Source of the DNA: GCA-2733415 sp965178655
GTDB lineage: Bacteria; Bacteroidota; Bacteroidia; Flavobacteriales; Flavobacteriaceae
Length of the DNA: 64,000 nucleotides
Assembly: GCA_965178655.1 (NCBI GenBank)
Contig: OZ238266.1
Coordinates: forward strand, 682,001 to 746,000
Direction: 5' to 3'
Numbering within the stretch: the stretch's first letter is position 1; the number at the start of each line of letters is the position of its first letter. Position numbers and translations under genes: made by a program. The notes beneath the pieces are model-generated. The model did no database searches and was not told the origin of the DNA. It saw only the letters and a list, made by a program, of their open reading frames with translations. Shown in pieces: positions 27,696 through 37,241 of the stretch.

Positions 27696-28379
27696 TTATA
27701 ACAAATCTACCAGTTCTTCTAAGTGTGTAATTGTCATGATTTTATTAGGTATCACATCATTATGATAGTTATAGCATATGGCTTTAATTCCAAAATTTAA
27801 GGCTCCCATAACATCTGCCTCAAGGCTATCCCCTATCATTAAAGCGTTTTCTTTTTTAACACCTGCTAAGGCTAATGATTTTTCAAAAATTAATGGATGA
27901 GGCTTTTTAACACCTGCTGTTTCTGAATTCATAACCACATTAAAAAAACGACTCAAGCCAGTGTTTTTTAATTTTCTATCTTGTACCTCTGCAAAACCAT
28001 TAGTGATAATATGCAATTTATATTTTGATTGTAAATACTCCAAGACTGCAGTTGTACCTGGAAACAAGTGGCTCTGTTTGGAGAGTTGCACAATATAATC
28101 ATCAGCTATTTGGTTAATTAAGCTATCTGATATTTCATAATTAACTGCCGCAAATGACTCTTTTAACCTGCGATAGCGAAGAGACTCTTTATCTATTAAA
28201 TCCTCCCTAAATAATTTCCATAATTGCTTATTAATATCGGTATAAACCTTTAAAAAATCTGTGACTGACAACTCTATCTTTAGAGATTTAAAAATATGAA
28301 TATAACTTAACTCTGAATTTTTATCAAAATCCCAAAGGGTATGATCTAGATCAAAAAATATATCTGTTATCTGTGTCAT
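27696..28379 (-). CDS. YjjG-family HAD phosphatase (noncanonical pyrimidine nucleotidase)
   Basis: The 227-residue HAD protein has motif I DLDHTLWDF (nucleophile Asp10, Asp12), motif II with ITNG around residue 115, the motif III Lys in GVKKPHP, and motif IV MIGDSLEADVMGA. The helical cap after motif I fits the YjjG nucleotidase subfamily that removes phosphate from abnormal pyrimidine nucleotides. It lies 11 bp after the deacetylase-like gene. Confidence 0.85.
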   Translation of the reverse strand: MTQITDIFFDLDHTLWDFDKNSELSYIHIFKSLKIELSVTDFLKVYTDINKQLWKLFREDLIDKESLRYRRLKESFAAVNYEISDSLINQIADDYIVQLSKQSHLFPGTTAVLEYLQSKYKLHIITNGFAEVQDRKLKNTGLSRFFNVVMNSETAGVKKPHPLIFEKSLALAGVKKENALMIGDSLEADVMGALNFGIKAICYNYHNDVIPNKIMTITHLEELVDLL

Positions 28380-28390
28380 TTTTGTTTTTG

Positions 28391-29686
28391 TTATATTGAT
28401 ACGGCATCATCTAAAAGACTAGTATATATTTGTCGCCAACCTTTCCAATCGTCATCTTCGCTAAACGTATAATTGTGTACCACTATACTAAACACACCGT
28501 TTACACGCTTAACAGAATTAAGCAACTTTGTTAGTTCTAAAAGTGTATTTGTACTGTTTTTAAACACATAATCTAAGGCACAAAACGGCACTACTTTTAA
28601 AGGTGTTTGCATTTCAAAGTCTAAGTCATAAAAATAGAATGGCGTACAAGTACCAGCTCTAAAACCAGACTCAGACACATAGCCCATAGTATAATCTGAC
28701 GACACTTCCAATGCAGTTAAATTTCTATATACAATTGGTAATTTTAACTTTGAAAAAGAATTTTTAGTATGTTTTAGTGGTATGTTAAAAATATGCTCGA
28801 ACCGTTTTTTTTCTTCTTTTAACATTTGTACGTCATCTAATGCTAAGTACGAGCCTTTTAAGCCCACTTCAAAATAATCTGAAACAGATTTTATTAAAGA
28901 TATAAAGTGTTTATTTAAGTGGCTAATACTTTTATCATAGGTTGTATAGTCTCCTAATAAAAAGAAAAACACAGGAGACAAACCCCTCTTTTTATGGTTA
29001 TTTATAAGCCATTTAAATGTGTTATAAGGGTCTTTTCTGAATTTTAAAAGCACCATAAGCCGTATGTAAAGTCCTTTAAAGTTTAACGCCAACATGTCTC
29101 TAAGTACACCCCCTAATATTCTTACCATGCCTTTATTTTCATATTTATAGGCTACAGGAACATCAATAATTGGTTTTATTTGAAAGGTCTTTTTCGGAAA
29201 TTCAAAATCTGGAAATTTTTCTTGAAGTAATGCCTTAAAACGATAAGCCCAGACATCAACTACAGGTTGTTTTAAGAAATGATATTTGTAAGCAATACTT
29301 TTTTCCGGAGGAAACCTACCAAATTCATCTGCCATATATGGCAAGTACTCTTCGTACCGCGTTAATAAATAAAAGCTTGCGGCAAAAATATCAAAGGGTA
29401 AATGGCTTTTACTTCCTGTTGAAAAAAAACACTTGGTGTCTTCCCATTTCTGAACTGTAATATCTACATCAGAAATGCCTTCTTCAAAAAGCAATGGATT
29501 TGATTGTATAAACAACTCCTTAAGTAATGGTTGCTTTGTATAAGACATTTTTAAACCTTGGTGTGCTATAAACACTTCTACCACTGTAGTAAAAGAAACT
29601 TTTACACCTAAAATTTTGGTGCAAATATGCTTAAACACAAAGTTTAATCTTGGGGTAATTTTATGGGTATATACTAATAGTTCCAT
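28391..29686 (-). CDS. Polysaccharide-deacetylase-like protein
   Basis: The 431-residue protein resembles flavobacterial proteins annotated as polysaccharide deacetylase family. It has an N-terminal unknown domain (about residues 1-160, with FAASFYLLTRYEEYLPYMAD), followed by a NodB-like part starting at FQIKPIIDVPVAY and including SGFRAGTCTPFYFYDLD. The metal-binding HxxxH of active NodB enzymes is not clear, so activity is uncertain. Its ATG overlaps the radC stop by one base. Confidence 0.65.
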   Translation of the reverse strand: MELLVYTHKITPRLNFVFKHICTKILGVKVSFTTVVEVFIAHQGLKMSYTKQPLLKELFIQSNPLLFEEGISDVDITVQKWEDTKCFFSTGSKSHLPFDIFAASFYLLTRYEEYLPYMADEFGRFPPEKSIAYKYHFLKQPVVDVWAYRFKALLQEKFPDFEFPKKTFQIKPIIDVPVAYKYENKGMVRILGGVLRDMLALNFKGLYIRLMVLLKFRKDPYNTFKWLINNHKKRGLSPVFFFLLGDYTTYDKSISHLNKHFISLIKSVSDYFEVGLKGSYLALDDVQMLKEEKKRFEHIFNIPLKHTKNSFSKLKLPIVYRNLTALEVSSDYTMGYVSESGFRAGTCTPFYFYDLDFEMQTPLKVVPFCALDYVFKNSTNTLLELTKLLNSVKRVNGVFSIVVHNYTFSEDDDWKGWRQIYTSLLDDAVSI

Positions 29687-30375
29687 TATAATGTTCCGTT
29701 ATCTGCAAAGCTCTTATATCCCTGTGCTGTAATAATGATATGGTCTAGCAATTTAATATCCAACAACTGTCCTGCCTGTTTTATTTTTTCTGTAATCTGC
29801 TTATCAGCCTTGCTAACTACTAAGGTACCTGAAGGGTGGTTGTGGCATAGTATTATTGCTGTAGCACTTATCTCTAAAGCACGTTTCATAAGCAATCTAA
29901 CATCAACCAATGTTCCTGTAATTCCGCCTTTACTTAATTGTTGTTTTAGCAACACTTTATTAGCATTATTTAAAAATAGCACCCAAAACTCTTCATGTGG
30001 CAGTTCTCCAATAATTGGTTGCATTAGCTTATATACTGCCGCACTTGAACTTATTTCATTTAACTGCACTGTTGCTTCTTCTCTACGCCTACGTCCTAAT
30101 TCTAAGGCTGCAACTATACTTATAGCTTTTGCTAATCCAATTCCTTTAAATTCTTGTAGTTGTGAAACAGATAATTTTCCTAAAGTGTTTAAATTATGAT
30201 TAACTGATGATAATATTCGTTTACATAACGCTACTGCACTTTCCGTTTTATTGCCTGAACCAATTAGTATGGCTAATAATTCTGAATCGGTAAGAATTTC
30301 TTTCCCTTTGGCATATAGTTTTTCTCGAGGTCTATCCTCTTCTGACCAATCTTTTATGGAAAAGCGTGTATTCAA
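29686..30375 (-). CDS. radC: RadC-family JAMM-domain protein
   Basis: The 229-residue protein has an N-terminal helix-hairpin-helix part (ELLAILIGSG, then EFKGIGLAKAISIVAALELG) and a C-terminal MPN/JAMM metal site H178-N179-H180-PSG with Asp191. It is a complete chromosomal RadC. The biochemical role of the family is unsettled. It lies 10 bp after mpl. Confidence 0.95.
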   Translation of the reverse strand: MNTRFSIKDWSEEDRPREKLYAKGKEILTDSELLAILIGSGNKTESAVALCKRILSSVNHNLNTLGKLSVSQLQEFKGIGLAKAISIVAALELGRRRREEATVQLNEISSSAAVYKLMQPIIGELPHEEFWVLFLNNANKVLLKQQLSKGGITGTLVDVRLLMKRALEISATAIILCHNHPSGTLVVSKADKQITEKIKQAGQLLDIKLLDHIIITAQGYKSFADNGTL

Positions 30376-30385
30376 ATCTAGTCTA

Positions 30386-31747
30386 TTATAATGTTTTAAT
30401 TTTATCGTTTATCTCACTAAAATTCAAACCACCGTAGTTCCCTGAACTCATTAAAAGCAAGGCTGTGTTTTCTAAATTAAGCGAAAACAAGTGGTTTTTA
30501 AAATCTGATGGATTGGTATAAATGTGTAAGTCTTCCCTATTAAAAGCAGCAGCTATTTGATCTTGTGTTACTTCTTCTAATTTTTTAATAGCCACAGCAT
30601 CTGGAGAATAAAATACTATTGCAATATCGGCAGCATCTAAGGCGTTTTTATATTCTTTTAAAAAATCTGCATTAAGACTACTATAAGTATGCAACTCTAA
30701 ACAAGCTACTACTGTTCTTTTATTATATTGTGATTTAACTGCCTTGGTTGTGGCAGAAACCTTACTTGGCGAATGTGCAAAATCTTTATAAACTACCGTT
30801 TGCTTATGCTCTGCTATTTTCTCTAAACGCTTACTTGCACCTTTAAAACTTGAAATAGCTTCATAGAATTCATTTTCATCAATTCCCATATGCTGGCAAA
30901 CCCATTTTGCACCTGCTAAATTACTCAGGTTATGGTTTCCAAAAACTTCTATTGGCAATGGTCCTTCCTCTGTTTCGAGATATGTTTTACCGTCTTCTAT
31001 AAAGTGTGGCAAAGTTTTATATGGATAGCGTTTCATATGGGCGCTAGAGCTCTCAACTACCTTTTTCACCAAAGTGTCTTCTTCATTATACACCATAATT
31101 GCTGCGTTTGAAAGCGTATCTAAAAAAGTTTCAAACTGTAACACATAATTATCTAATGTAGGAAATACGTTTATATGATCCCAAGCTATGCCGCTTAACA
31201 ATGCTATATTTGGTTTGTATAGGTGAAATTTTGGACGCCTATCAATTGGCGACGACAAGTACTCATCTCCTTCTAAAACAATAAAATCATTATCGTCTGT
31301 AAGGTGAACCATTGTTTCAAATCCGTCTAGTTGTGCACCAACCATATAATCAACTGCTCTATCATGATAGTTTACAACATGTAAAATCATTGCTGTAATA
31401 CTTGTTTTACCATGCGATCCACCAATAACAACTCGTGTTTTGTGCTTAGACTGTTCGTATAAAAATTCTGGATAAGAGTATATTTTTAATCCTAATTCTT
31501 GTGCTTTTAGTAATTCTGGATTATCGGCTTTTGCATGCATTCCTAACACTATAGCGTCAATATTTTTGTGCACTTTTTCTGTAAACCAGCCAAAGTCATC
31601 TGGCAGTAGCCCTTTATTTTTTAAACGTGATTTAGAAGGCTCAAATATAGTATCGTCACTTCCTGTAATGTGGTATCCTTTTTCATGTAGTGCTATTGCT
31701 AAATTGTGCATGGCACTTCCTCCTATTGCTATAAAATGTATTTGCAT
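30386..31747 (-). CDS. mpl: UDP-N-acetylmuramate:L-Ala-D-Glu-mDAP ligase (Mpl-like Mur ligase)
   Basis: The 453-residue Mur ligase has the N-terminal UDP-binding domain starting MQIHFIAIGGSAMHNLAIAL, the ATP loop GGSHGKTSITAMI at about residues 108-120, and the C-terminal ligase domain (YKDFAHSPSKVSATTKAV). Mpl joins recycled tripeptide to UDP-MurNAc in cell-wall recycling. The HSP motif and the IGG(S)AM start separate it from MurC. Confidence 0.85.
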   Translation of the reverse strand: MQIHFIAIGGSAMHNLAIALHEKGYHITGSDDTIFEPSKSRLKNKGLLPDDFGWFTEKVHKNIDAIVLGMHAKADNPELLKAQELGLKIYSYPEFLYEQSKHKTRVVIGGSHGKTSITAMILHVVNYHDRAVDYMVGAQLDGFETMVHLTDDNDFIVLEGDEYLSSPIDRRPKFHLYKPNIALLSGIAWDHINVFPTLDNYVLQFETFLDTLSNAAIMVYNEEDTLVKKVVESSSAHMKRYPYKTLPHFIEDGKTYLETEEGPLPIEVFGNHNLSNLAGAKWVCQHMGIDENEFYEAISSFKGASKRLEKIAEHKQTVVYKDFAHSPSKVSATTKAVKSQYNKRTVVACLELHTYSSLNADFLKEYKNALDAADIAIVFYSPDAVAIKKLEEVTQDQIAAAFNREDLHIYTNPSDFKNHLFSLNLENTALLLMSSGNYGGLNFSEINDKIKTL

Positions 31748-31832
31748 ATTTTTGTATTATACCTATATTAACTCTAAATTATTATCTGTCTTGTAAAGAT
31801 ATTAATTTATCATAAAAAAGCTGTTATTAACT

Positions 31833-33707
31833 TTATATTTCGTTTAAAAAACCAGCTATTAGGCCTGGGTGATGTGTTGTAGGTAAGATTTCAAAATCAA
31901 ACCATTCTTGTAAGTCAATCTCAAAGCCTGCGTTATTTAAGTAATTATGCAATGCCAAGTTTAAACCGCTTTTATATATTGTATGATTTGCACCCTTTTT
32001 ATCATTATGATATAAATCATTCTGAGCAAATCCTTTAAATTCCGGACCGGTTATTTCTATATCAAATTCCGAAGGGTTTTTTCCTACAGGACTGTGTATT
32101 GTTGTTGTAAATTGATGCCAAAAAGCAGACTGAATACAATTACTTTCAAACAATTGCCTTACAATTTCTAAGGCATCTATAGTTTCTTGATCGGTCTGTG
32201 TAGGAAAACCATACATTAGGTAAGCGTGTACCATAATTCCTTGAGATGAAAAGGCATTAGTAACCCTTGATACTTGTGCAATATCAACACCCTTTTTCAT
32301 TTTTTTAAGCAACCTATCAGATGCAACTTCCAAACCTCCCGTTACTGCTATACAGCCTGATTTTGCTAACAACTCACATAACTCATCGGTAAAGGTTTTT
32401 TCAAATCTAATGTTGGTCCACCATGTAATATGTACTTCTTTTTCAATTAAGCATAGTGCTAGGTTTCGCAACATTTTTGGTGGTGCTGCCTCATCAACAA
32501 AATGAAAACCTGTAATTCCTGTTTCAGAAATTATTTGTTCAATTTTTTCTACCAAATCTACTGCGGTAGTATTTTGATAATCTCCTATATAAGGTAAATT
32601 AACATCGCAAAAACTACATTGCTTCCAATAGCAGCCGTGAGAAATGGTTAGTTTATTCCATTTTCCGTCGCTCCATAATCGATGCATGGGGTTCATAACA
32701 TCTAAAAACGACATATATTCATCTTTCAACAAACCTTTATAGCTTGGCGCTGGCAAATTTTTATGATGAAATATTGTGTTTGGAAGGTGGTTTTTATACA
32801 CTACAACATTGTTTTCACAAACAAATGTACGCTCTAAGTTTTCCGCAGAGATGACACCTGAAACATGCTCTATAATTTTAAGTAAAGGGGCCTCTCCATC
32901 ATCCAGGCTAATATAATCAACGTAGTTAAAGACTCGTGTATCTGTTAAACTTCTGAGTTCCGTATTACAATACCCGCCACCAAAAGCAACTTTTATGTTT
33001 GGGTGGTATGTTTTTATATATTGTGCACAGCGTAATGCTGAAAACAGATTTCCTGGAAATGGAATGGTAAAACAAACCAAATTAGGCTGCTCCTGTTCTA
33101 TCTTATCTTTTAGTAAAACTAATAATTCTGCTTCAATTATAGTTGGCTCAAACTGTAGGTAATCTGCAATTTCATCAAAGCTACTTGCTGCTGTTGCTAT
33201 TTTTTCGGCATACCGAGTAAACGAAAAGAAATCATCAATATTTGCTTGAATAAAATCTCCTAACTCCTCTATAAAAAGAGTGGCCAAATGCTTTGCTTTA
33301 TCTAAGATACCTAAGTTGCCAAAGGCCCAGCTTAAATCCGCCTCTAAATTGTTATACCTATGCGCTTTTGGCAAAAATTTTTGATGTGTTATTTGATGTG
33401 CTAAAGTAACCTCTTGAGATTGTAGATACTTAACCACAATAGCTACTTTATTAATATATTCTTTTCGTTGTTGCCAAACCAGCGGATACTCAAAACTATT
33501 ATTTTGCTGTGCAGTATAAAATATTTTTTCGACAAATGATTTTGTAAATATCGACGTGAATAGCTCAATACTTAAATCGGCTTGTGATGTATGACACCCT
33601 TTACTATCTAAAAAACCTTTTAAATATGCCGTTGCTGGATATGGCGTATTTAACTGTGTAAACGGCGGTGTTATGAGCAGTGTTCTTGCTGATGTGTTTT
33701 TTGACAT
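31833..33707 (-). CDS. B12-binding-type radical SAM protein
   Basis: The 624-residue protein has an N-terminal cobalamin-type Rossmann region (around FTIPFPGNLFSALRCAQYIK and VAFGGGYCNTEL) and a radical SAM domain with the cluster motif GCYWKQCSFCD. The cysteine spacing is CX4CX2C and not the usual CX3CX2C; from memory this variant occurs in a subset of B12-type radical SAM proteins. The downstream segment TGGLEVASDRLLKKMKKGVD is typical of SAM binding. The substrate is unknown. It stands alone between mpl and obg. Confidence 0.8.
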   Translation of the reverse strand: MSKNTSARTLLITPPFTQLNTPYPATAYLKGFLDSKGCHTSQADLSIELFTSIFTKSFVEKIFYTAQQNNSFEYPLVWQQRKEYINKVAIVVKYLQSQEVTLAHQITHQKFLPKAHRYNNLEADLSWAFGNLGILDKAKHLATLFIEELGDFIQANIDDFFSFTRYAEKIATAASSFDEIADYLQFEPTIIEAELLVLLKDKIEQEQPNLVCFTIPFPGNLFSALRCAQYIKTYHPNIKVAFGGGYCNTELRSLTDTRVFNYVDYISLDDGEAPLLKIIEHVSGVISAENLERTFVCENNVVVYKNHLPNTIFHHKNLPAPSYKGLLKDEYMSFLDVMNPMHRLWSDGKWNKLTISHGCYWKQCSFCDVNLPYIGDYQNTTAVDLVEKIEQIISETGITGFHFVDEAAPPKMLRNLALCLIEKEVHITWWTNIRFEKTFTDELCELLAKSGCIAVTGGLEVASDRLLKKMKKGVDIAQVSRVTNAFSSQGIMVHAYLMYGFPTQTDQETIDALEIVRQLFESNCIQSAFWHQFTTTIHSPVGKNPSEFDIEITGPEFKGFAQNDLYHNDKKGANHTIYKSGLNLALHNYLNNAGFEIDLQEWFDFEILPTTHHPGLIAGFLNEI

Positions 33708-33731
33708 GGGTAAATATAATCATTGAAAACC

Positions 33732-33765
33732 AAAAAAAAACGCATTTATATACAAATGCGTTTTT
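33732..33765 (-). terminator. Terminator after obg
   Basis: A 12-bp stem (33736-33747 with 33754-33765, 6-nt loop) is followed on the minus strand by an extended T run. It lies 42 bp beyond the obg stop. Confidence 0.85.
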
Positions 33766-33806
33766 AGTTTAGCTTTAATCTATTAGTGTTTTACAGATAG
33801 GCTACA

Positions 33807-34805
33807 TTACGACTGTAACATTTGCCAAAGTTTATCTTTTAATGCTGTAATTCCTTGCTGTGCTGCTGAAGATATAAATAAATAAGGCACTGGCAATGTT
33901 TTATCTAATTCCGCCTTCATTTCTGCTTGTAACTCATCGTCTAACATATCAGATTTAGAAATGGCTACAAACCTATCTTTATCCAGCATTTCTGGATTGT
34001 ATTTTTTTAATTCATTTAATAAAATTGCGTATTGTGCAGGAATATCATCTGCATCTGCAGGAATTAAAAACAATAGTGTTGAATTACGCTCTATATGGCG
34101 TAAAAAATAGTGTCCCAATCCTTTTCCTTCAGAAGCGCCTTCTATAATACCAGGAATATCTGCCATTACAAAACTCTGAAAGTCGCGGTATTCTACAATT
34201 CCTAAATTGGGCTTTAAGGTTGTAAACTCATAATTTGCAATTTTGGGCCTTGCAGAGGTAATTACCGATAATAAAGTAGATTTTCCTGCATTAGGAAACC
34301 CTACTAGACCAACATCTGCAAGCAGTTTCATCTCTAAGGTAACATCTTTTTCTTCACCTTCTAGACCTGGCTGTGCGTAACGAGGTGTTTGATTTGTTGA
34401 CGTTTTAAAATGCCAATTTCCTCTACCTCCTTTACCGCCTTTACAAAGTACAACCTCTTCGTTGTTTTCTGTTATCTCAAAAAGCAGTTCTTCTGTTTCG
34501 GTGTCTTTTACCACAGTACCTAAAGGGACATCTAAATAAATATCTGGCCCATCAGCACCTGTACTTCTACTTTTACTACCATGTCCGCCTTGTAATGCTC
34601 TATGGTGCCTGCGAAATTTAAAGTGTAGTAATGTCCAATAATTTTCATTACCACGTATAATGATATGACCGCCTCGACCACCATCACCACCGTCTGGGCC
34701 TCCTTTTTCAATATATTTTTCTCTATGTAAGTGTATTGAGCCTTTCCCTCCTTTTCCGGAGCTAACGTGCATTTTTACATAGTCAACAAAATTTCCTTCA
34801 GTCAT
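33807..34805 (-). CDS. obg: GTPase Obg/CgtA
   Basis: The 332-residue protein has the glycine-rich Obg fold at the N-terminus (residues about 5-160, with GGPDGGDGGRGG and GGKGGRGNWHF) and a G domain with G1 GFPNAGKSTLL, G3 DIPGIIEGASEGKGLGH and a G4 SKSD-type segment. Obg acts in late 50S assembly and the stress response. It follows the hpt-adk fusion gene by 29 bp and ends at a terminator. Confidence 0.97.
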   Translation of the reverse strand: MTEGNFVDYVKMHVSSGKGGKGSIHLHREKYIEKGGPDGGDGGRGGHIIIRGNENYWTLLHFKFRRHHRALQGGHGSKSRSTGADGPDIYLDVPLGTVVKDTETEELLFEITENNEEVVLCKGGKGGRGNWHFKTSTNQTPRYAQPGLEGEEKDVTLEMKLLADVGLVGFPNAGKSTLLSVITSARPKIANYEFTTLKPNLGIVEYRDFQSFVMADIPGIIEGASEGKGLGHYFLRHIERNSTLLFLIPADADDIPAQYAILLNELKKYNPEMLDKDRFVAISKSDMLDDELQAEMKAELDKTLPVPYLFISSAAQQGITALKDKLWQMLQS

Positions 34806-34834
34806 AGTATTATCTTTTTAAAAAGATTTACAAT

Positions 34835-35944
34835 TTATAGTGAATCAATTACAGTACTTAAACGCGCTGTAATTTCCGCTATACTACCAATTCCGTTTAC
34901 GGCATGGTATTTTTTTTGTGCTGTATAGAAGTCAATTAACGGTGCTGTTTTCTCGTTATATTCTTCAAAACGGTTTCTGATTTTAGCTTCATCTTGATCG
35001 TCTGCTCTACCAGATAACTTACCTCTTTCTAGCAAACGCTCAATAAGAACCTCATCATTAGCTTCTAATGCTATTGTTGCAGAAATATGCATATTTTTAT
35101 CTTCTAAAAAAGCATCTAAAGCCTTTGCTTGTGCTGTAGTTCTAGGGAAACCATCAAAAATAAACCCGTTAGCGTCCTTATTTTTATCAACTTCGGCTTG
35201 TAGCATGTTAATAGTTACCTCATCTGGCACTAATTGCCCTTCATTAATGTATGATTTTGCTAATTTTCCTAGCGCCGTGTCGTTTTTCATATTATAACGG
35301 AACACATCTCCAGTAGATATATGTATCAGGTTATAAGTGTTTTTTAAGAATTCTGCTTGAGTTCCTTTTCCTGCTCCTGGCTTTCCGAATAAAACAATAT
35401 TAGTCATTTGTTGTGTATTTTGTATTTGATATATTTCTGGTAAATTTCTTCCTAATCCATCATAGTCTAAACCATAACCTACAATAAACTTATCGGCAAT
35501 TGACAATCCAACATAATGAATTTTTAATGCCTTTCTATAAGCTTCTGGTTTAAAAAAAAGTGTGGCTATTTTTAAGGTTTTCACACCTTTGTCTTTAAAA
35601 ATATCATAGATTTCTTCTAGCGTATTTCCGGTATCAATAATGTCTTCTATAATAACAACTGTTCGTCCAGAAATATCCTGATTTAAACCAATTAAACGCT
35701 GCACCTCTTCTGTAGATGACATTCCTGAATAGGAAGCCAATTTTACAAAGGTTACCTCACAGGGTGATGAATATTTTTTTACAAAATCACTCATTACCAT
35801 AAAAGACCCATTTAATATCCCTATAAAAATAGGCACTTCCCCTTTTAAATCAGCCATGATTTGTGTTGCCATTTTTTGCAAGGCAGCATCTATCTCTGTA
35901 GCAGAAATAAAAGGTTTAAAATAGGAATTGTGGAGTTTAATCAC
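34835..35944 (-). CDS. hpt-adk: Hypoxanthine phosphoribosyltransferase-adenylate kinase fusion
   Basis: One uninterrupted 369-residue frame encodes two purine enzymes. Residues 1-179 are a phosphoribosyltransferase with the PRPP loop IIEDIIDTG at 98-106. Residues 180-369 are adenylate kinase with P-loop GKPGAGKGT at 187-195, FDGFPRT and the short-LID form RADDQDEAKIRNRFEEY. The joint (QNTQQ-MTNIVLF) contains a Met at 180 (ATG at 35405-35407) that could also act as an internal start, so both fused and separate kinase are possible. This explains why adk is missing from the ribosomal cluster. obg follows. Confidence 0.93.
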   Translation of the reverse strand: MIKLHNSYFKPFISATEIDAALQKMATQIMADLKGEVPIFIGILNGSFMVMSDFVKKYSSPCEVTFVKLASYSGMSSTEEVQRLIGLNQDISGRTVVIIEDIIDTGNTLEEIYDIFKDKGVKTLKIATLFFKPEAYRKALKIHYVGLSIADKFIVGYGLDYDGLGRNLPEIYQIQNTQQMTNIVLFGKPGAGKGTQAEFLKNTYNLIHISTGDVFRYNMKNDTALGKLAKSYINEGQLVPDEVTINMLQAEVDKNKDANGFIFDGFPRTTAQAKALDAFLEDKNMHISATIALEANDEVLIERLLERGKLSGRADDQDEAKIRNRFEEYNEKTAPLIDFYTAQKKYHAVNGIGSIAEITARLSTVIDSL

Positions 35945-35964
35945 TTTTTAAGGTTTTAAAAATG

Positions 35965-35972
35965 CAAAGATA
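35965..35972 (-). promoter_or_regulatory. -7 promoter element of hpt-adk
   Basis: TATCTTTG on the minus strand matches TAnnTTTG, 20 bp upstream of the hpt start. No clear TTG lies 19 bp further up. Confidence 0.45.
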
Positions 35973-36037
35973 ACCAATTGATTATCATTTGTCGCGTTTT
36001 GATTCACGTTTTTAGGAGTACATTAAATATTTAAATG

Positions 36038-36045
36038 TATTTTTG
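36038..36045 (+). promoter_or_regulatory. -7 promoter element of purK
   Basis: TATTTTTG matches TAnnTTTG. A transcript beginning a few bases later would exclude the ATG at 36043 and supports the purK start at 36076. Confidence 0.5.
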
Positions 36046-36075
36046 CATACATATATAACTATATTTAAGTATTCT

Positions 36076-37233
36076 ATGCAGACTTATTTCTCTTCAGGTT
36101 TTAAACTCGGAATTCTTGGCGGCGGACAACTAGGCCGAATGCTACTCCGAGAAACCAATAAATTTGATATTCAAACCTATGTTGTTGACCCTTCAAACGA
36201 AGCACCTTGTAAAGCATATGCTAATCATTTTGAACAAGGAGATCTGCTCGATTTTGAAACCGTTTATAATTTTGGAAAAAAAGTAGATGTACTTACCTTT
36301 GAAATTGAAAGCGTAAATGTTGATGCCCTAGAAAAACTAGAAAAAGAAGGTATTACCGTATACCCTTCAAGCAACACCTTAAGAGTTATTCAAAACAAAG
36401 CTACTCAGAAATTATTTTATACCGACAACAATATACCAACAGCAGGTTTTAGCAGATTTGCATTTACATCTGAAATAAAAGATGTTATTAATAATAACGC
36501 CTTACAAATGCCTTTTGTTTGGAAAGCTGCACAAGGCGGGTATGACGGAAACGGTGTTAAGGTTATTAGAACAGTTACTGACTTAGAGCAATTACCAAAC
36601 ATAGAGTGTATTGCAGAACAAATGATTCCTTTTAAAAATGAATTATCTGTTATTGTTACCCGAACACCTTCAGGAGACATTAAAAACTATCCGGTAGTTG
36701 AAATGGAGTTTCACCCAGAAGCAAACCAAGTAGAATACGTTATTTGTCCTGCAAGAATACCAGATGCTGTAGCTCAAAAAGCAATTGAAGTTGCCCTAAA
36801 AGTATCCGACAAAATACAACACGTAGGACTCTTAGCTGTAGAACTATTTCAAACCGAAGATGATGATATTCTTGTAAACGAAGTAGCCCCTAGACCACAT
36901 AACTCTGGGCATCATACCATTGAATCATCATATACCTCACAGTTTGAACAACATATTAGGGCTATTTTAGATTTACCTCTCGGAAACCCTGATAACAAAA
37001 CCGCAGGGATTATGGTAAACCTTGTAGGAGCAGAAGGACATAGCGGAGATGTCGTTTATCAAAACATGGAAACAATTTTAACTATGGATGGTGTTACACC
37101 GCATATTTATGGTAAAAAACAAACCCGACCATTTAGAAAAATGGGACATGTAACTATTGCTCATAAAGACCTTGCAACTGCTAGAGCAATTGCACAAAAA
37201 GTAAAAGAAACAATTAAAGTAATTAGTAAATAA
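36076..37233 (+). CDS. purK: N5-carboxyaminoimidazole ribonucleotide synthase
   Basis: The ATP-grasp protein starts MQTYFSSGFKLGILGGGQLG, matching flavobacterial PurK N-termini, and has the ATP-grasp segments VWKAAQGGYDGNGVKV and VNEVAPRPHNSGHHTIE. It carboxylates AIR with ATP and bicarbonate in purine synthesis. The start at 36076 gives 385 residues; an in-frame ATG at 36043 overlaps the promoter box and was not used. purE follows after 8 bp. Confidence 0.95.
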   Translation: MQTYFSSGFKLGILGGGQLGRMLLRETNKFDIQTYVVDPSNEAPCKAYANHFEQGDLLDFETVYNFGKKVDVLTFEIESVNVDALEKLEKEGITVYPSSNTLRVIQNKATQKLFYTDNNIPTAGFSRFAFTSEIKDVINNNALQMPFVWKAAQGGYDGNGVKVIRTVTDLEQLPNIECIAEQMIPFKNELSVIVTRTPSGDIKNYPVVEMEFHPEANQVEYVICPARIPDAVAQKAIEVALKVSDKIQHVGLLAVELFQTEDDDILVNEVAPRPHNSGHHTIESSYTSQFEQHIRAILDLPLGNPDNKTAGIMVNLVGAEGHSGDVVYQNMETILTMDGVTPHIYGKKQTRPFRKMGHVTIAHKDLATARAIAQKVKETIKVISK

Positions 37234-37241
37234 CATACAAC

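Noticed and set aside
36043..36075. purK start at 36043
   Set aside because: This ATG overlaps the TATTTTTG promoter box, and the extra 11 residues are not found at the start of PurK proteins.
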